Both the position numbers and the translations under genes were made by a program. Positions 8,865 through 18,283 of a DNA stretch of 64,000 nt are shown piece after piece. The notes under the pieces were generated by a model. The model did not search any database. It was not told the origin of the DNA and was given only the letters and a program-made list of their open reading frames with translations. The stretch is taken from the NCBI RefSeq assembly GCF_940670765.1, contig NZ_CALNVW010000060.1, positions 1-64,000 of the forward strand, written 5' to 3'. The DNA is from Streptomyces sp. A 4/2 (lineage in GTDB: Bacteria; Actinomycetota; Actinomycetes; Streptomycetales; Streptomycetaceae). Numbering within the stretch: position 1 is the stretch's first letter; the number at the start of each line of letters is the position of its first letter.

Positions 8865-10946
8865 TCACAGGCTGCGCCTCGGTACCACTCCGCCCGCCAC
8901 CGCCCGCTGTTTCGGTGCCGCCGTTCCCGTCCAGCACGTGCCGCGCCGGGACAGCAGCCTGCGGAGCCACAGCTCCGTGGAGACCAGGTCGGCGAGCCCG
9001 TCGAGCGGCAGCCGCTCGCCCTGCGCCGCCGCCCGCAGCGCCTTGCGCACCACCCGCGCCTCGATCAGGCCCGCGTCCGCCAGCAGCGGCGCGTCGAAGA
9101 GGGCGAGCAGCGTGTCCAGGGAGGAGCGCAGCCCCTGGTGGAAAGTGGCTTTCGCCGTGGAGTGGGAGGGTGCGCCCCAGCCGTGCGGCAGATCGTGGAT
9201 GCCCGCGCCCGCCAGTACCGTACGGAGGATCGCGGCCCGTGCCCCCGGCTGGACCCGCAGTGATTCGGGCAGGGAGCGGGCCGCCCGGACGACCTGGTTG
9301 TCGAGGAACGGGGCGTGCAGTCGCTGGCTGCGTACCTCCGCCGCCTGTTCGAAGACCCGGTGGTCCGCCGCGTACCGGGCCAGTGCTGCTCGGGCGCGGG
9401 CCTCCCCCGGGCGCTGCACCGAGGTGGGGCGCAGCGCCGACTCCTGGAGGCGTACGGACACTTCGGCGAGTGCCTCGCCGGTCAGCCAGCGGGCCGCGGG
9501 GCCGGGCCGGGACCAGGTGAGCGCGGCCAGCGACGCGTCCAGGGTGGAGCCCTCCGTGGTGAGGAGGAAGTCGCGGTCGCGGAGCCGGGCCGCTGCGGTC
9601 TCGATGCCCATCCGGTAGGGGGTACGGGCCAGTTTGCGCGCCGCGCGGTAGACGGTGAGCGGGATGAGGGCCGAGCCGTCCGCCTTCGCCAGGGCTGCGA
9701 CCGGCCGGACGAGATGGCGTCTGCGGCGGTCCATCAACAGGTCCGCCAGGCGCGCCGGATGCGCGTCGAGCACCTGGCGTGCGCCGTCGCCCACGAAGTG
9801 GTCGGCGCTGCCCGCGGCGAGCCGACGGCGGTGGCGCTCCGCGGTGATCAGCGAGGGGCCGGGCTCGTCGGTCAGCGGGCCCGACTCCAGATCTGCGTAC
9901 GGCAGGGCCTCTTCACCGGCGGTGACGACCACGTGGTGCAGCCGGGGGTTGGCCGCGATGGCTCCGGCCCGTTCCAGTTCGGGTTCGAGACCGCGGGCGG
10001 AGAGGTCGTTGAAGGTGACGGCGAGGAGACGCTCCCCGGCGCCCGTGCCGTGGCCGAGGACGGTGCCGGGAACCCCTGGCAGTCCGGCGGCGAGCAGGGT
10101 GAGGGTGGCGGACGCGCTGCCCCCGGAGAGGTCGGCGCCGATACCGGGGGCGGGGGCGGGCGCTCCCCGGGCCGCGCGCCGGTCGGCCGGGCCCATGCCG
10201 GGGACCGGGCCGGGGTCGGGCGGCAGGGTCCCGGGGGCATGGCGTGGTGCGGTGAGCCGGGCGCGTACGGCTTCGACCAGCGCGTTCCGTACCCCGTCCA
10301 CCGCACGGTCCGGGTCGACCTGGGCGGCGGCCACCGCGAGCGAGGCGACCTGTTCGTATCCGGTGATCTCCCGGGAACCCTCGCGCAGGATCAGCGCGTG
10401 GCCGGGCGGGATGCGCCGGACGCCCGCGTACGGCGTGGAGTCGCGCAGCGCCTCGGGGACGTCGGGGCAGGCGAGCAGCGCGGCCAGGTGCCCGATGTCC
10501 AGCTGGGCTTCGATGAGGTCGGCGAGCGGGAGGGCGGCGGTGGCGTAGGCCGTGCCGTTGGCCCAGGGGGTGTGGAAGACCGGCCGGGCGCCTGCCAGGT
10601 CGCCGACCACGGTGATCCGGCGGCCGGACTGCACGACGACCGTGTAACTGCCCGGCCAGGCGGTGAGATGACGTAGGGCGCCGCCGCGTGCGGCGAAGAG
10701 TCCGACCCGCAGTTCCTCGTCGGTGGCGGCACAACAGCCCAGTACCGCAAGGCGGGTGAAGGGGTCGACGGTGATGACCCGCACCTCGTCGGGCCGCCAG
10801 TCGCCGACCGCCCAGAGGGGGTCGGGGTCACCCCAGAGGAGCTGGGATCCGACGGGATGAACGGTGCGGTCCTCACCGGTGCCGCCCACCGAACCGGCCG
10901 TGCCGAAGCTCGCGGCAATACTGCTCCACCCCACCAACCACCGCAT
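8865..10946 (-). CDS. Asparagine-synthetase-like amidotransferase, orphan
   Basis: Protein of 693 aa with the two-domain layout of glutamine-hydrolysing asparagine synthetase or lasso-peptide cyclase. The N-terminal Ntn-type region is present (GDLAGARPVFHTPW; YAGVRRIPPGHAL). It begins MRWLVGW, so the catalytic N-terminal cysteine of a glutaminase is missing. The C-terminal synthetase domain has an ATP pyrophosphatase loop (GADLSGGSASATLTLLA), a variant of SGGxDS. I start it at ATG 10946, preceded by GGAGGCGGCG. No RRE or protease partner lies nearby, so its substrate is unknown. Confidence 0.82.
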   Translation of the reverse strand: MRWLVGWSSIAASFGTAGSVGGTGEDRTVHPVGSQLLWGDPDPLWAVGDWRPDEVRVITVDPFTRLAVLGCCAATDEELRVGLFAARGGALRHLTAWPGSYTVVVQSGRRITVVGDLAGARPVFHTPWANGTAYATAALPLADLIEAQLDIGHLAALLACPDVPEALRDSTPYAGVRRIPPGHALILREGSREITGYEQVASLAVAAAQVDPDRAVDGVRNALVEAVRARLTAPRHAPGTLPPDPGPVPGMGPADRRAARGAPAPAPGIGADLSGGSASATLTLLAAGLPGVPGTVLGHGTGAGERLLAVTFNDLSARGLEPELERAGAIAANPRLHHVVVTAGEEALPYADLESGPLTDEPGPSLITAERHRRRLAAGSADHFVGDGARQVLDAHPARLADLLMDRRRRHLVRPVAALAKADGSALIPLTVYRAARKLARTPYRMGIETAAARLRDRDFLLTTEGSTLDASLAALTWSRPGPAARWLTGEALAEVSVRLQESALRPTSVQRPGEARARAALARYAADHRVFEQAAEVRSQRLHAPFLDNQVVRAARSLPESLRVQPGARAAILRTVLAGAGIHDLPHGWGAPSHSTAKATFHQGLRSSLDTLLALFDAPLLADAGLIEARVVRKALRAAAQGERLPLDGLADLVSTELWLRRLLSRRGTCWTGTAAPKQRAVAGGVVPRRSL

Positions 10947-10953
10947 CGCCGCC

Positions 10954-10992
10954 TCCACAGGCTGTGGACAACTGAACGTCCGGGACGTTCAG
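10954..10992. promoter_or_regulatory. Two adjacent palindromes just upstream of the Asn-synthetase-like gene
   Basis: TCCACA-GGC-TGTGGA at about 10954-10968 and CTGAACGTC-CGG-GACGTTCAG at 10972-10992 are both perfect in their arms. They lie within 50 bp upstream of the start at 10946. They look like operator sites, possibly for two different regulators. Confidence 0.5.
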
Positions 10993-11075
10993 GTCCATGC
11001 TGCCATGACAACGGCGTACAGGAGGGAGTACGGAAGCGCGCACCCAAAAGCGAATGCGCCCCCGGCAAAAGCCAT
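10989..11075 (-). CDS. Possible 28-residue hydrophobic micropeptide
   Basis: An ATG frame of 28 codons upstream of the Asn-synthetase-like gene encodes a strongly hydrophobic peptide (starts MAFAGGAFAFGC, ends VVMAAWT). No good ribosome site is seen. It is either chance or a small membrane peptide, and it lacks the leader/core pattern of known lasso precursors. Confidence 0.2.
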   Translation of the reverse strand: MAFAGGAFAFGCALPYSLLYAVVMAAWT

Positions 11076-11517
11076 GTGACCATGCGCCACGAGGGGCGAC
11101 ATTCGGCCATTCTGGCGAACGGGCAACGGTGGCCCGGGAAGACGGGCGAACCGACCCGGCACTGCGGTCCGGGAGACGCGGTACGCCTCCCGGACCGGCC
11201 CGCCGCCCGCGGGGATTGAGGCGGCGGTGTCCCCCAGCCCGCTGGATTCTGGCAGCAGGCCGACCCACGCACTCCACATGGAAGACCTCGGGGGAGGGCC
11301 GGGCCAGAGCGCACGGCCGGGCGCACGGCCACACGCCAGGAGCACGAGTGGCGGCTCCGGGCGCTCGGCACGGGCAAACAATCCCGCCATCCGGAACATC
11401 ACCCCTTAACGGTAGGGATGCGGCGAACTACGCTGGGTTTACGAACGCCCCGCACGGCATCCCGGACAGGAGAGGTTGCCGCGACGTGGCGGCCGTCTGT
11501 GTGTCGAGGGGTGGCGC
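10993..11517. other. Long divergent intergenic region
   Basis: About 525 bp between the Asn-synthetase-like gene (minus) and the NsdA-like regulator (plus). Apart from the doubtful 28-codon frame I see no gene. The stretch TTAACGGTAGGGATGCGGCG around 11407-11426 resembles a Streptomyces promoter core with TAGGGAT as -10, about 90 bp upstream of the regulator start. Confidence 0.4.
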
Positions 11518-12939
11518 ATGTCCAGGGAGCTACGCGGGCCGAACGACAAACTCGGCACCGTTCTCGCCTTAGCGGGAATCAGCAATGCCGGACTGGCGCG
11601 ACGGGTCAACGACCTCGGCGCCCAGCGCGGCCTGACACTTCGCTACGACAAAACCTCCGTGGCCAGGTGGGTCTCCAAGGGCATGGTGCCCCAGGGCGCC
11701 GCGCCCCATCTGATCGCGGCGGCGATCGGCGCCAAGCTGGGCCGGCCCGTCCCGCTGCACGAAATCGGTCTCGCGGACGCGGATCCGGCCCCCGAGGTCG
11801 GACTCGCCTTCCACCGGGACGTGAACGCGGCGGTGGTGTCGGCGACCGATCTCTACCGTCTCGACCTGGCCGGCCGGCGCGCCGGAAGTGGCGGGATCTG
11901 GCAGTCGCTCGCCGGATCGTTCGCGGTCACGGCATATGCGACACCTGCGTCACGGTGGCTGATAACACCCGCCGATTCCTCGGTGGAGCGCGGCACGGAG
12001 GAACTGGCGGACCCGACGGCCCTGCGCGTGGGCCACAGCGATGTGACGAAGTTACGGGAAGCGGCCGAGGACGCCCGGCGCTGGGACTCCAAGTACGGCG
12101 GCGGGGACTGGCGTTCATCGATGGTGCCGGAGTGTCTGCGGGTGGACGCCGCCCCGCTGCTGCTCGGTTCGTACAGCGACGAGGTCGGCCGCGGGCTCTT
12201 CGGGGCGACCGCCGAACTGACCCGTCTCGCCGGGTGGATGGCGTTCGACACGGGCCAGCAGGAGGCGGCGCAGCGCTACTACATCCAGGCGCTGCGGCTC
12301 GCCCGCGCCGCCGCGGACGTCCCCCTGGGGGGATATGTCCTCGCCTCGATGTCCTTGCAGGCGGTCTACCGCGGCTTCGGCGACGAGGGGGTGGATCTCG
12401 CGCAGGCGGCCGTGGAGCGCAACCGCGGCCTCGCGACGGCCCGCACGATGAGCTTCTTCAGACTTGTGGAAGCACGGGCGCACGCGCGCGCCGGTGACTC
12501 CTCGGCGGCCGGCGCGGCCCTGCGGGCGGCGGAGGGCTGGCTCGAACGCTCACGTGACGGCGACGCGGATCCGTCCTGGCTGGGTTTCTACTCGTACGAC
12601 CGGTTCGCGGCGGATGCCGCCGAGTGCTACCACGACCTGAAGGCCCCGCGTCAGGTGCGGCGCTTCACCGAACAGGCCCTGTCGAAGCCGACGGAGGAGT
12701 TCGTGCGCTCGCACGGGCTGCGCCTGGTGGTCAGCGCGGTGGCGGAGCTGGAGTCGGGCAACCTCGACGCGGCGTGCGCCGCGGGCACCCGGGCGGTGGA
12801 GGTGGCCGGGCGGATCTCCTCGGCGCGCACCACGGAGTACGTACGGGATCTGCTGCACCGGCTGGAGCCGTACGGCGACGAGCCGAGAGTCGTGGAGTTA
12901 CGGGAGCGGGCCCGGCCGCTTCTGGTGGCGCCCGCGTAG
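11518..12939 (+). CDS. NsdA-like HTH/TPR regulator (sporulation-associated)
   Basis: Protein of 473 aa. Residues about 10-75 form an HTH-like domain (LARRVNDLGAQRG, SVARWVSKGMVP, then KLGRPVPLHEIGL). The remainder is helical and repeat-rich, as in the Streptomyces NsdA-type regulators of differentiation and antibiotic production. I chose ATG 11518, preceded by GAGGGGTGG. By remembered synteny it corresponds to SCO4114, annotated as a sporulation-associated protein. A relative with the same N-terminal layout is encoded on the mobile element at 37185. Confidence 0.82.
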   Translation: MSRELRGPNDKLGTVLALAGISNAGLARRVNDLGAQRGLTLRYDKTSVARWVSKGMVPQGAAPHLIAAAIGAKLGRPVPLHEIGLADADPAPEVGLAFHRDVNAAVVSATDLYRLDLAGRRAGSGGIWQSLAGSFAVTAYATPASRWLITPADSSVERGTEELADPTALRVGHSDVTKLREAAEDARRWDSKYGGGDWRSSMVPECLRVDAAPLLLGSYSDEVGRGLFGATAELTRLAGWMAFDTGQQEAAQRYYIQALRLARAAADVPLGGYVLASMSLQAVYRGFGDEGVDLAQAAVERNRGLATARTMSFFRLVEARAHARAGDSSAAGAALRAAEGWLERSRDGDADPSWLGFYSYDRFAADAAECYHDLKAPRQVRRFTEQALSKPTEEFVRSHGLRLVVSAVAELESGNLDAACAAGTRAVEVAGRISSARTTEYVRDLLHRLEPYGDEPRVVELRERARPLLVAPA

Positions 12940-13021
12940 CTGGAGAAGCAGAAGGGGCCTCCCCCTTGGTTTGCGGGCATTGTCAGTGGGCCAGTGCACT
13001 ATCGGGGTGGGAGGAGGTGCG

Positions 13022-14311
13022 ATGTCTTTCGCGAACAGCCACGGCCGCGGCGGCAGCGGCGGATACGACCGCGGGACGGGGTCCGGCCGCGGCGGCAGCG
13101 GTGCGTACAGCGGCGGCTTCGACTGCGATGTGCTCGTCGTCGGGGGCGGGATCGTGGGCCTGTCGACGGCCTATGCGCTGACCCGGTCCGCGCCGGGCAC
13201 CCGGGTGGTGGTCCTGGAGAAGGAGCAGCGCACCGCCCGCCACCAGACGGGCCGGAACAGCGGCGTGATCCACAGCGGGATCTACTACCGGCCGGGCTCA
13301 CTGAAGGCCCGGTTCGCGGTGCGCGGTGCGGCCGAGATGACGGAGTTCTGCGCGGAGCAGTCCCTGCCCCACGAGGTGACCGGCAAACTGATCGTCGCCA
13401 CCGGGCGGGAAGAGCTACCCCGGTTGCACGCCCTGGCCCAGCGCGGCAGGGAGAACGGCATTCCGGTGCGGGAGCTGGGTCCCGCACAGATCGCCGAGTA
13501 CGAACCCGAGGTCCGGGGCCTGGCCGCGATCCGGGTCGCCACCACGGGGATCGCGGACTACGGGGCGGTGGCCGCCCGGCTCGCGGAGCTGTCCGGCGCG
13601 GACATCCGCTGCGGCGCCGAGGTGGTGCGGATCTCCCGGCGCCCGGAAGGCGTCGCGGTCGCCACGGCGGACGGTTCGGTCGTCCGGGCCCGCGCCCTGG
13701 TGAACTGCGCGGGGCTGCACTGCGACCGGATCGCCCGGCTCGCGGGCGACGACCCGGGCATGCGGATCGTGCCCTTCCGCGGGGAGTACTACACGCTGGC
13801 CCGCCCCGGTCTGGTGCGCGGTCTGGTCTACCCGGTGCCCGACCCCGCCTTCCCCTTCCTCGGCGTCCATCTGACGCGGGGAGTCGACGGCGGTGTGCAC
13901 GTCGGTCCGAACGCGGTACCGGCGCTGGCCCGCGAGGGGTACGGCTGGGGGACCGTGCGCCCCGGCGAGCTGGGCACCACGCTCGCCTGGCCCGGCTCCT
14001 GGCGGATAGCCCGGCGGCACTGGCGGTACGGGGCGGGCGAGCTGCACCGCTCGCTGTCGAAGCGGGCGTTCACCGAGGCGGTGCGGCGGCTGCTGCCGTC
14101 CGTCGAGGAGCGGGATCTGCGCCGGGCGCCCGCCGGGGTGCGGGCACAGGCGGTGCTCAGGGACGGCACGCTGGTCGACGACTTCCTGATCCGGGAGTCG
14201 CCGCGCACGGTCCATGTGCTGAACGCGCCGTCACCGGCCGCGACGGCCGCACTGCCGATCGGCCGCGAGGTCGCCCGGCGGGCGCTGGCCTCGGTGGGGG
14301 TCCGGGCCTGA
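13022..14311 (+). CDS. lhgO: L-2-hydroxyglutarate oxidase
   Basis: FAD-dependent oxidase of 429 aa of the LhgO/L2HGDH group. It oxidises L-2-hydroxyglutarate to 2-oxoglutarate and clears a metabolic by-product. After a Gly/Ser-rich head (residues 1-35), the FAD-binding GGGIVGLSTAYAL motif appears near 40. The diagnostic HQTGRNSGVIHSGIYY segment follows near 80. The C-terminal PSPAATAALPIG motif closes the FAD site. ATG 13022 has a strong GGAGG upstream. Confidence 0.9.
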   Translation: MSFANSHGRGGSGGYDRGTGSGRGGSGAYSGGFDCDVLVVGGGIVGLSTAYALTRSAPGTRVVVLEKEQRTARHQTGRNSGVIHSGIYYRPGSLKARFAVRGAAEMTEFCAEQSLPHEVTGKLIVATGREELPRLHALAQRGRENGIPVRELGPAQIAEYEPEVRGLAAIRVATTGIADYGAVAARLAELSGADIRCGAEVVRISRRPEGVAVATADGSVVRARALVNCAGLHCDRIARLAGDDPGMRIVPFRGEYYTLARPGLVRGLVYPVPDPAFPFLGVHLTRGVDGGVHVGPNAVPALAREGYGWGTVRPGELGTTLAWPGSWRIARRHWRYGAGELHRSLSKRAFTEAVRRLLPSVEERDLRRAPAGVRAQAVLRDGTLVDDFLIRESPRTVHVLNAPSPAATAALPIGREVARRALASVGVRA

Positions 14312-14410
14312 CGACGGGCCGGGCCTGACGGAGGGGGCGGGCAGGCCTGACGGAGGCCGGGCCTGACGGAGGCCGGGCCTGACGGAGGGGGCGGGCAGGC
14401 CTGACGGGGG
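14304..14410. repeat. Tandem GGGCCTGACGGAGGCC-type repeats
   Basis: Several copies of a 16-18 bp unit (GGCCTGACGGAGGCCG) follow the lhgO stop and reach into the upstream region of trmB. They are non-coding and probably slippage-derived. Confidence 0.75.
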
Positions 14411-14566
14411 CGGTGCGCCCCGGTCGGGGGCCTGACGCGGCGCTGCCGCAACGGGACCTGAGCGGGGCCGGTCCGGGCCCGACGCGGCGCTGCCGGGACG
14501 GGCCGGACCAGGACCGTAGCGGGACCGGACCGACCGGTCGCCGGGGATCGTAGACTTGAAAGCACT

Positions 14567-15379
14567 GTGTCCGATCTCCTGAACCCCAGCCCCGAGTCCT
14601 CCCCGGCACCCGCCGCAGAGCCCTCAGCGCCCCGCCGCGCCAAGGGTGAGCCGCGCTTCCCGGGCGGACCCGCCGCCGACCCGGCGGGCTCGCACCACGA
14701 GCGCCGGATCCGTAGCTTCCAGCCCCGCCGCAGCCGGGTCACGACCGGACAGGGCGATGCCCTGCAACGGTTGTGGCCGAAGTGGGGCCTGGACATCGAC
14801 GGCCGGGAGATCCTCGACCTCGGTGCGATGTTCGACGGACTTCCCGTCGTACTGGAGATCGGCTTCGGGATGGGTGAGGCGACCGTGCAGATGGCCGCCG
14901 CCGACCCGGCCACCGGAATCCTCGCCACCGATGTGCACACCCCTGGTCAGGGCAATCTGCTCCGTCTCGCGGAACGGGACGGCCTGTCCAACATCCGGGT
15001 GGCCAACGGCGACGCGATCATCCTGCTCCGCGAGATGCTGGAGCCCGACGCGCTCGCCGGACTGCGGGTGTACTTCCCCGACCCCTGGCCCAAGAGCCGC
15101 CACCACAAACGGCGGCTGATCCAGCCCGAGTTCCTCGACCTGGCCGCTACCCGGCTCGCTCCCGGCGCCGTACTGCACTGTGCGACCGACTGGGAGCCGT
15201 ATGCCGAGCAGATGCTGGACGTGCTCACCGCGCACCCCGCGTTCGAGAACACCGAGGCGGACGGCGGCTATGCGCCGCGGCCCGCTTTCCGGCCGCTGAC
15301 CCGGTTCGAGGGGCAGGGGCTCGAAAAGGGCCATGTCGTGCACGACCTGCTGTTCCGCCGCGGCGCCCGGAAGAGTTGA
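14567..15379 (+). CDS. trmB: tRNA (guanine-N7)-methyltransferase
   Basis: Protein of 270 aa that makes m7G46 in tRNA from S-adenosylmethionine. The SAM-binding motif LEIGFGMGEATVQMA lies near residue 100. The signature YFPDPWPKSRHHKRRL follows near 165. It has an actinobacterial N-terminal extension of about 60 residues rich in Pro and Ala. The GTG at 14567 is the only reasonable start. It stands between lhgO and prsW on the same strand. Confidence 0.93.
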   Translation: MSDLLNPSPESSPAPAAEPSAPRRAKGEPRFPGGPAADPAGSHHERRIRSFQPRRSRVTTGQGDALQRLWPKWGLDIDGREILDLGAMFDGLPVVLEIGFGMGEATVQMAAADPATGILATDVHTPGQGNLLRLAERDGLSNIRVANGDAIILLREMLEPDALAGLRVYFPDPWPKSRHHKRRLIQPEFLDLAATRLAPGAVLHCATDWEPYAEQMLDVLTAHPAFENTEADGGYAPRPAFRPLTRFEGQGLEKGHVVHDLLFRRGARKS

Positions 15380-15527
15380 GCCGTCGCGGACGAACACCGT
15401 CGCGGACGAGCAGGTGCGGTGAACCGTCGCGGATGAACCGGTGCGGATGAACACCGGTGCGGGTGAGGCAGAACGGATATCCCCTGCGGCATCGCAGTTG
15501 TCAGTGCCGCTCGTTAGGGTCAATGGG

Positions 15528-17159
15528 GTGTACGAGTCGAGCTCGCCGCCCGGGGCGATCCATCCGGTGGTTCCGGCCTACGAGGAGCAGCCGCGCTTCG
15601 ATGCCGTGCCGCCGCGTGCGCACTGGCGTTACAAGCCGCGCAAGGACTTCTGGCGCAGCAAGGCGCTGCGTGCCTCCGCGGTGATCGTGCTCCTCGCCCT
15701 CTGCGGCCTGTTGATCCTCTCGCTGGTACGCGAACAGACCGGCACCGAAGGCTTTCTGGTCGGCCTCGGCCTGGCCGTGCTGCCGGTGCCGCTGCTGATG
15801 GCCGCCTTCCGCTGGCTGGACCGGGTCGATCCGGGCCCCTGGAGCAATCTGCTCTTCGCGTTCGCCTGGGGGGCGTGCGCCGCCGCGCTCGTCGCGATCA
15901 TCGCGAACTCCTTCGCGACCCACTGGATCGCGACCGCCACCGCCGACCCCAGCAGCGCGGACACCCTCGGAGCGACCGTGGTGGCGCCGGTCGTCGAGGA
16001 GAGCGCGAAGGCAGCGGCGGTTCTGCTGATCTTCCTCTTCCGAAGACGGCACTTCACCGGACTCGTCGACGGTGTGGTCTTCGCGGGCTTCACCGCGACC
16101 GGCTTCGCCTTCACCGAGAACATCCTCTATCTGGGCAGCGCCTTCGGCGAGGACAAGTCCATGGGCTTCTCCGGTGTGCCCTCGGTGACCGCGGCGACGT
16201 TCTTCGTCCGGGTCGTCGTGGCGCCCTTCGCACACCCGCTGTTCACGGTACTGACCGGCATCGGCTTCGGGCTCTCGGCGCTCGCCACCGGGCGCAGACG
16301 GCTGCGCAGATACGCACCGCCGCTGCTCGGCCTGGTCTGCGCCATGGGAATGCACGCCCTGTGGAACAGCTCGTCGGTCTTCGGCACCTACGGCTTCTAC
16401 CTGGTCTACGGCGTGTTCATGGTGCCGGTCTTCGGGGTGGTCACCTGGCTGGCGATCTGGACCCGGCAGCGGGAGCTGCGCACGATATCGACGGAGCTGC
16501 CCGCGTACGCCGCGGCGGGCTGGCTGGCGCCGGAGGAACCCCTCGCGCTCTCGTCGATGCGGGCGCGCGCGATGGCGCGCGGCTTCGCGGCACGAACGGG
16601 CGCGGCGGGTACCGACCCCCGGGGCCAGCACCTCAACGCCCAGCCGAATCCGTACGGCCAAGCAAGTCCCTACGGCCAGCCGAACCCGTACGCCCAGCCG
16701 TCTTCGTACGTTCAACCGGCCCCGTACGCGCAGCCGACCCCGTACGCCACTCCGAGCCCGGCGCCCTACGCGGACCCCGTGCCGTACGCGAACCCGGCGC
16801 CCCACCCGAGCCTGGTGCCGTACGCGGACCCCGCGAACCCTCCATCGCCCCCGAGCCCCTACTACCCGTACGTACGACCGCAGCCGTCCGCCGTTGCGAA
16901 GGCGCGGGCCAAGGCCGCGTCCCGGGCCGTGTCCGAGTACGAGGCGTTCGCGACCACCCTGGCCTTTCTGCGGCACCGGGCCCGGCGCGGGGCGGTGGGC
17001 CCGGACTTCGAGGCACGCGAGCAGGAGCTGCTGCACCACCTCTGGCAGCGCAAGGAGATAGCCGGGCCCGCGCTGCTGTACGCGGCGCGGGCGACGGGCC
17101 GGGTACGGGTGGCGCCGCCGTATCCGTACTACGGCAGCCACCACCCGTACCAGCGCTGA
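15528..17159 (+). CDS. PrsW family intramembrane metalloprotease with PY-rich tail
   Basis: Membrane protein of 543 aa. About eight hydrophobic segments cover residues 35-330 and contain the PrsW glutamate motif (VVEESAKAA) and later histidine motifs (APFAHPLFT, MGMHALWNSS). PrsW-type proteases cut membrane anti-sigma factors. The C-terminal third is a low-complexity chain of (P/N)PY(A/G)-type repeats followed by a helical end. The GTG at 15528 is preferred because TAGGGT at 15515-15520 sits where a -10 box would be for a leaderless transcript. A longer frame from 15441 is possible. Confidence 0.85.
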   Translation: MYESSSPPGAIHPVVPAYEEQPRFDAVPPRAHWRYKPRKDFWRSKALRASAVIVLLALCGLLILSLVREQTGTEGFLVGLGLAVLPVPLLMAAFRWLDRVDPGPWSNLLFAFAWGACAAALVAIIANSFATHWIATATADPSSADTLGATVVAPVVEESAKAAAVLLIFLFRRRHFTGLVDGVVFAGFTATGFAFTENILYLGSAFGEDKSMGFSGVPSVTAATFFVRVVVAPFAHPLFTVLTGIGFGLSALATGRRRLRRYAPPLLGLVCAMGMHALWNSSSVFGTYGFYLVYGVFMVPVFGVVTWLAIWTRQRELRTISTELPAYAAAGWLAPEEPLALSSMRARAMARGFAARTGAAGTDPRGQHLNAQPNPYGQASPYGQPNPYAQPSSYVQPAPYAQPTPYATPSPAPYADPVPYANPAPHPSLVPYADPANPPSPPSPYYPYVRPQPSAVAKARAKAASRAVSEYEAFATTLAFLRHRARRGAVGPDFEAREQELLHHLWQRKEIAGPALLYAARATGRVRVAPPYPYYGSHHPYQR

Positions 17160-17195
17160 CCGGCTGCAGCCGACGGGCTCAGCCGACTACCGGAG

Positions 17196-18140
17196 TCAGG
17201 CGGAGGCCGCCGTCAGCTCCGCCAACTCGGCCTCGGTGAGCTCCAGTTCGGCCACCGCGGTCAGCGCGGGCAGCTGCTCGACCGTACGGGCCGACGCGAT
17301 CGGCGCGGCGACGGTCGGCCGCGCGGCCAGCCAGGCCAGCGCGACGGTCGCGAGCTCGGCCTCGTGCGCCGCCGCGACCTTGTCCAGCGCGGCCAGGACC
17401 TTGATCCCCCGCTCGGTCCCGAGGTGCTGGCCCGCCTTCTCCACCCGCACGCTGTCGACCTCCGTACCGGGCCGGTACTTGCCGGTGAGGAAGCCGGACG
17501 CCAGCGCGAAGTACGGCACGGCGGCCAGGCCGTGGCGGGCGGCGGTGTCCTGGAGCCCGCCCTCGTAGGTGTCGCGGGAGACCAGGTTGTAGTGCGGCTG
17601 GAGGGCGACGTACCGGGCCAGGCCCTCCGCCTCCGAGAAGGCCAGCGAGGCTTCGAGACGCTCGGGCGTGATGTTGGAGGCGGCGATGGCGCGCACCTTG
17701 CCGTCCTTCACCAGCTGGTCGAGGGCGGTGATGATCTCCTCGACCGGGACAGCCGGGTCGTCGAAGTGGGTGTAGTAGAGGTCGATGTGGTCGGTGCGCA
17801 GACGGCGCAGCGACTCCTCGGCCGCAGCCTTGATGTTCGCGGGGGCGAGCCCCTTGTACTGCGGGTGCGCACCGACCTTGGTGGCGACGACGACCTCGGA
17901 GCGGTTCCCGCGCGCGGCCAGCCAGTTGCCGATGATGGTCTCGGACTCGCCGCCCTCGTTGCCCGGCACCCACGCGGAGTAGGCGTCCGCGGTGTCGACG
18001 AAGTTGCCGCCCGCCGCCGCATAGGCGTCGAGCACGTCGAAGGACTGCGCCTCGTCGGCGCTCCAGCCGAAGACATTGCCGCCGAGGGCGAGCGGGAACA
18101 CCTGGATGCCGGACGAGCCGAGTTCACGTAGAGAAGTCAT
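17196..18140 (-). CDS. Aldo/keto reductase
   Basis: NADPH-dependent aldo/keto reductase of 314 aa. The catalytic Asp and Tyr are in FVDTADAYS near residues 46-54, the Lys in VVATKVG near 85, and the His in DHIDLYYTH near 120. The cofactor-binding C-terminal region (APIASARTVEQL) is intact. ATG 18140 is the natural start for the family; the frame is open further upstream but without homology. It is convergent with prsW. The physiological substrate is not evident. Confidence 0.9.
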   Translation of the reverse strand: MTSLRELGSSGIQVFPLALGGNVFGWSADEAQSFDVLDAYAAAGGNFVDTADAYSAWVPGNEGGESETIIGNWLAARGNRSEVVVATKVGAHPQYKGLAPANIKAAAEESLRRLRTDHIDLYYTHFDDPAVPVEEIITALDQLVKDGKVRAIAASNITPERLEASLAFSEAEGLARYVALQPHYNLVSRDTYEGGLQDTAARHGLAAVPYFALASGFLTGKYRPGTEVDSVRVEKAGQHLGTERGIKVLAALDKVAAAHEAELATVALAWLAARPTVAAPIASARTVEQLPALTAVAELELTEAELAELTAASA

Positions 18141-18283
18141 ACGTTGATCAACCGCCCGCCGGGGCCGCACTATTCCGCCGGGACGGCGCTGCCCGTGCAC
18201 AGCACCCGGGTCCCGCACACCGAAGCCGGCAGCCCTGGCGTCGGGGGGGTGTATCGCCAGGGCTGCCGGGGTCGCGGGTGCCG

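Noticed and set aside
8865..11075. Complete lasso-peptide cluster
   Set aside because: No RRE/leader peptidase gene and no precursor with the usual leader Thr and core Gly/Asp were found; the 28-codon frame does not fit.
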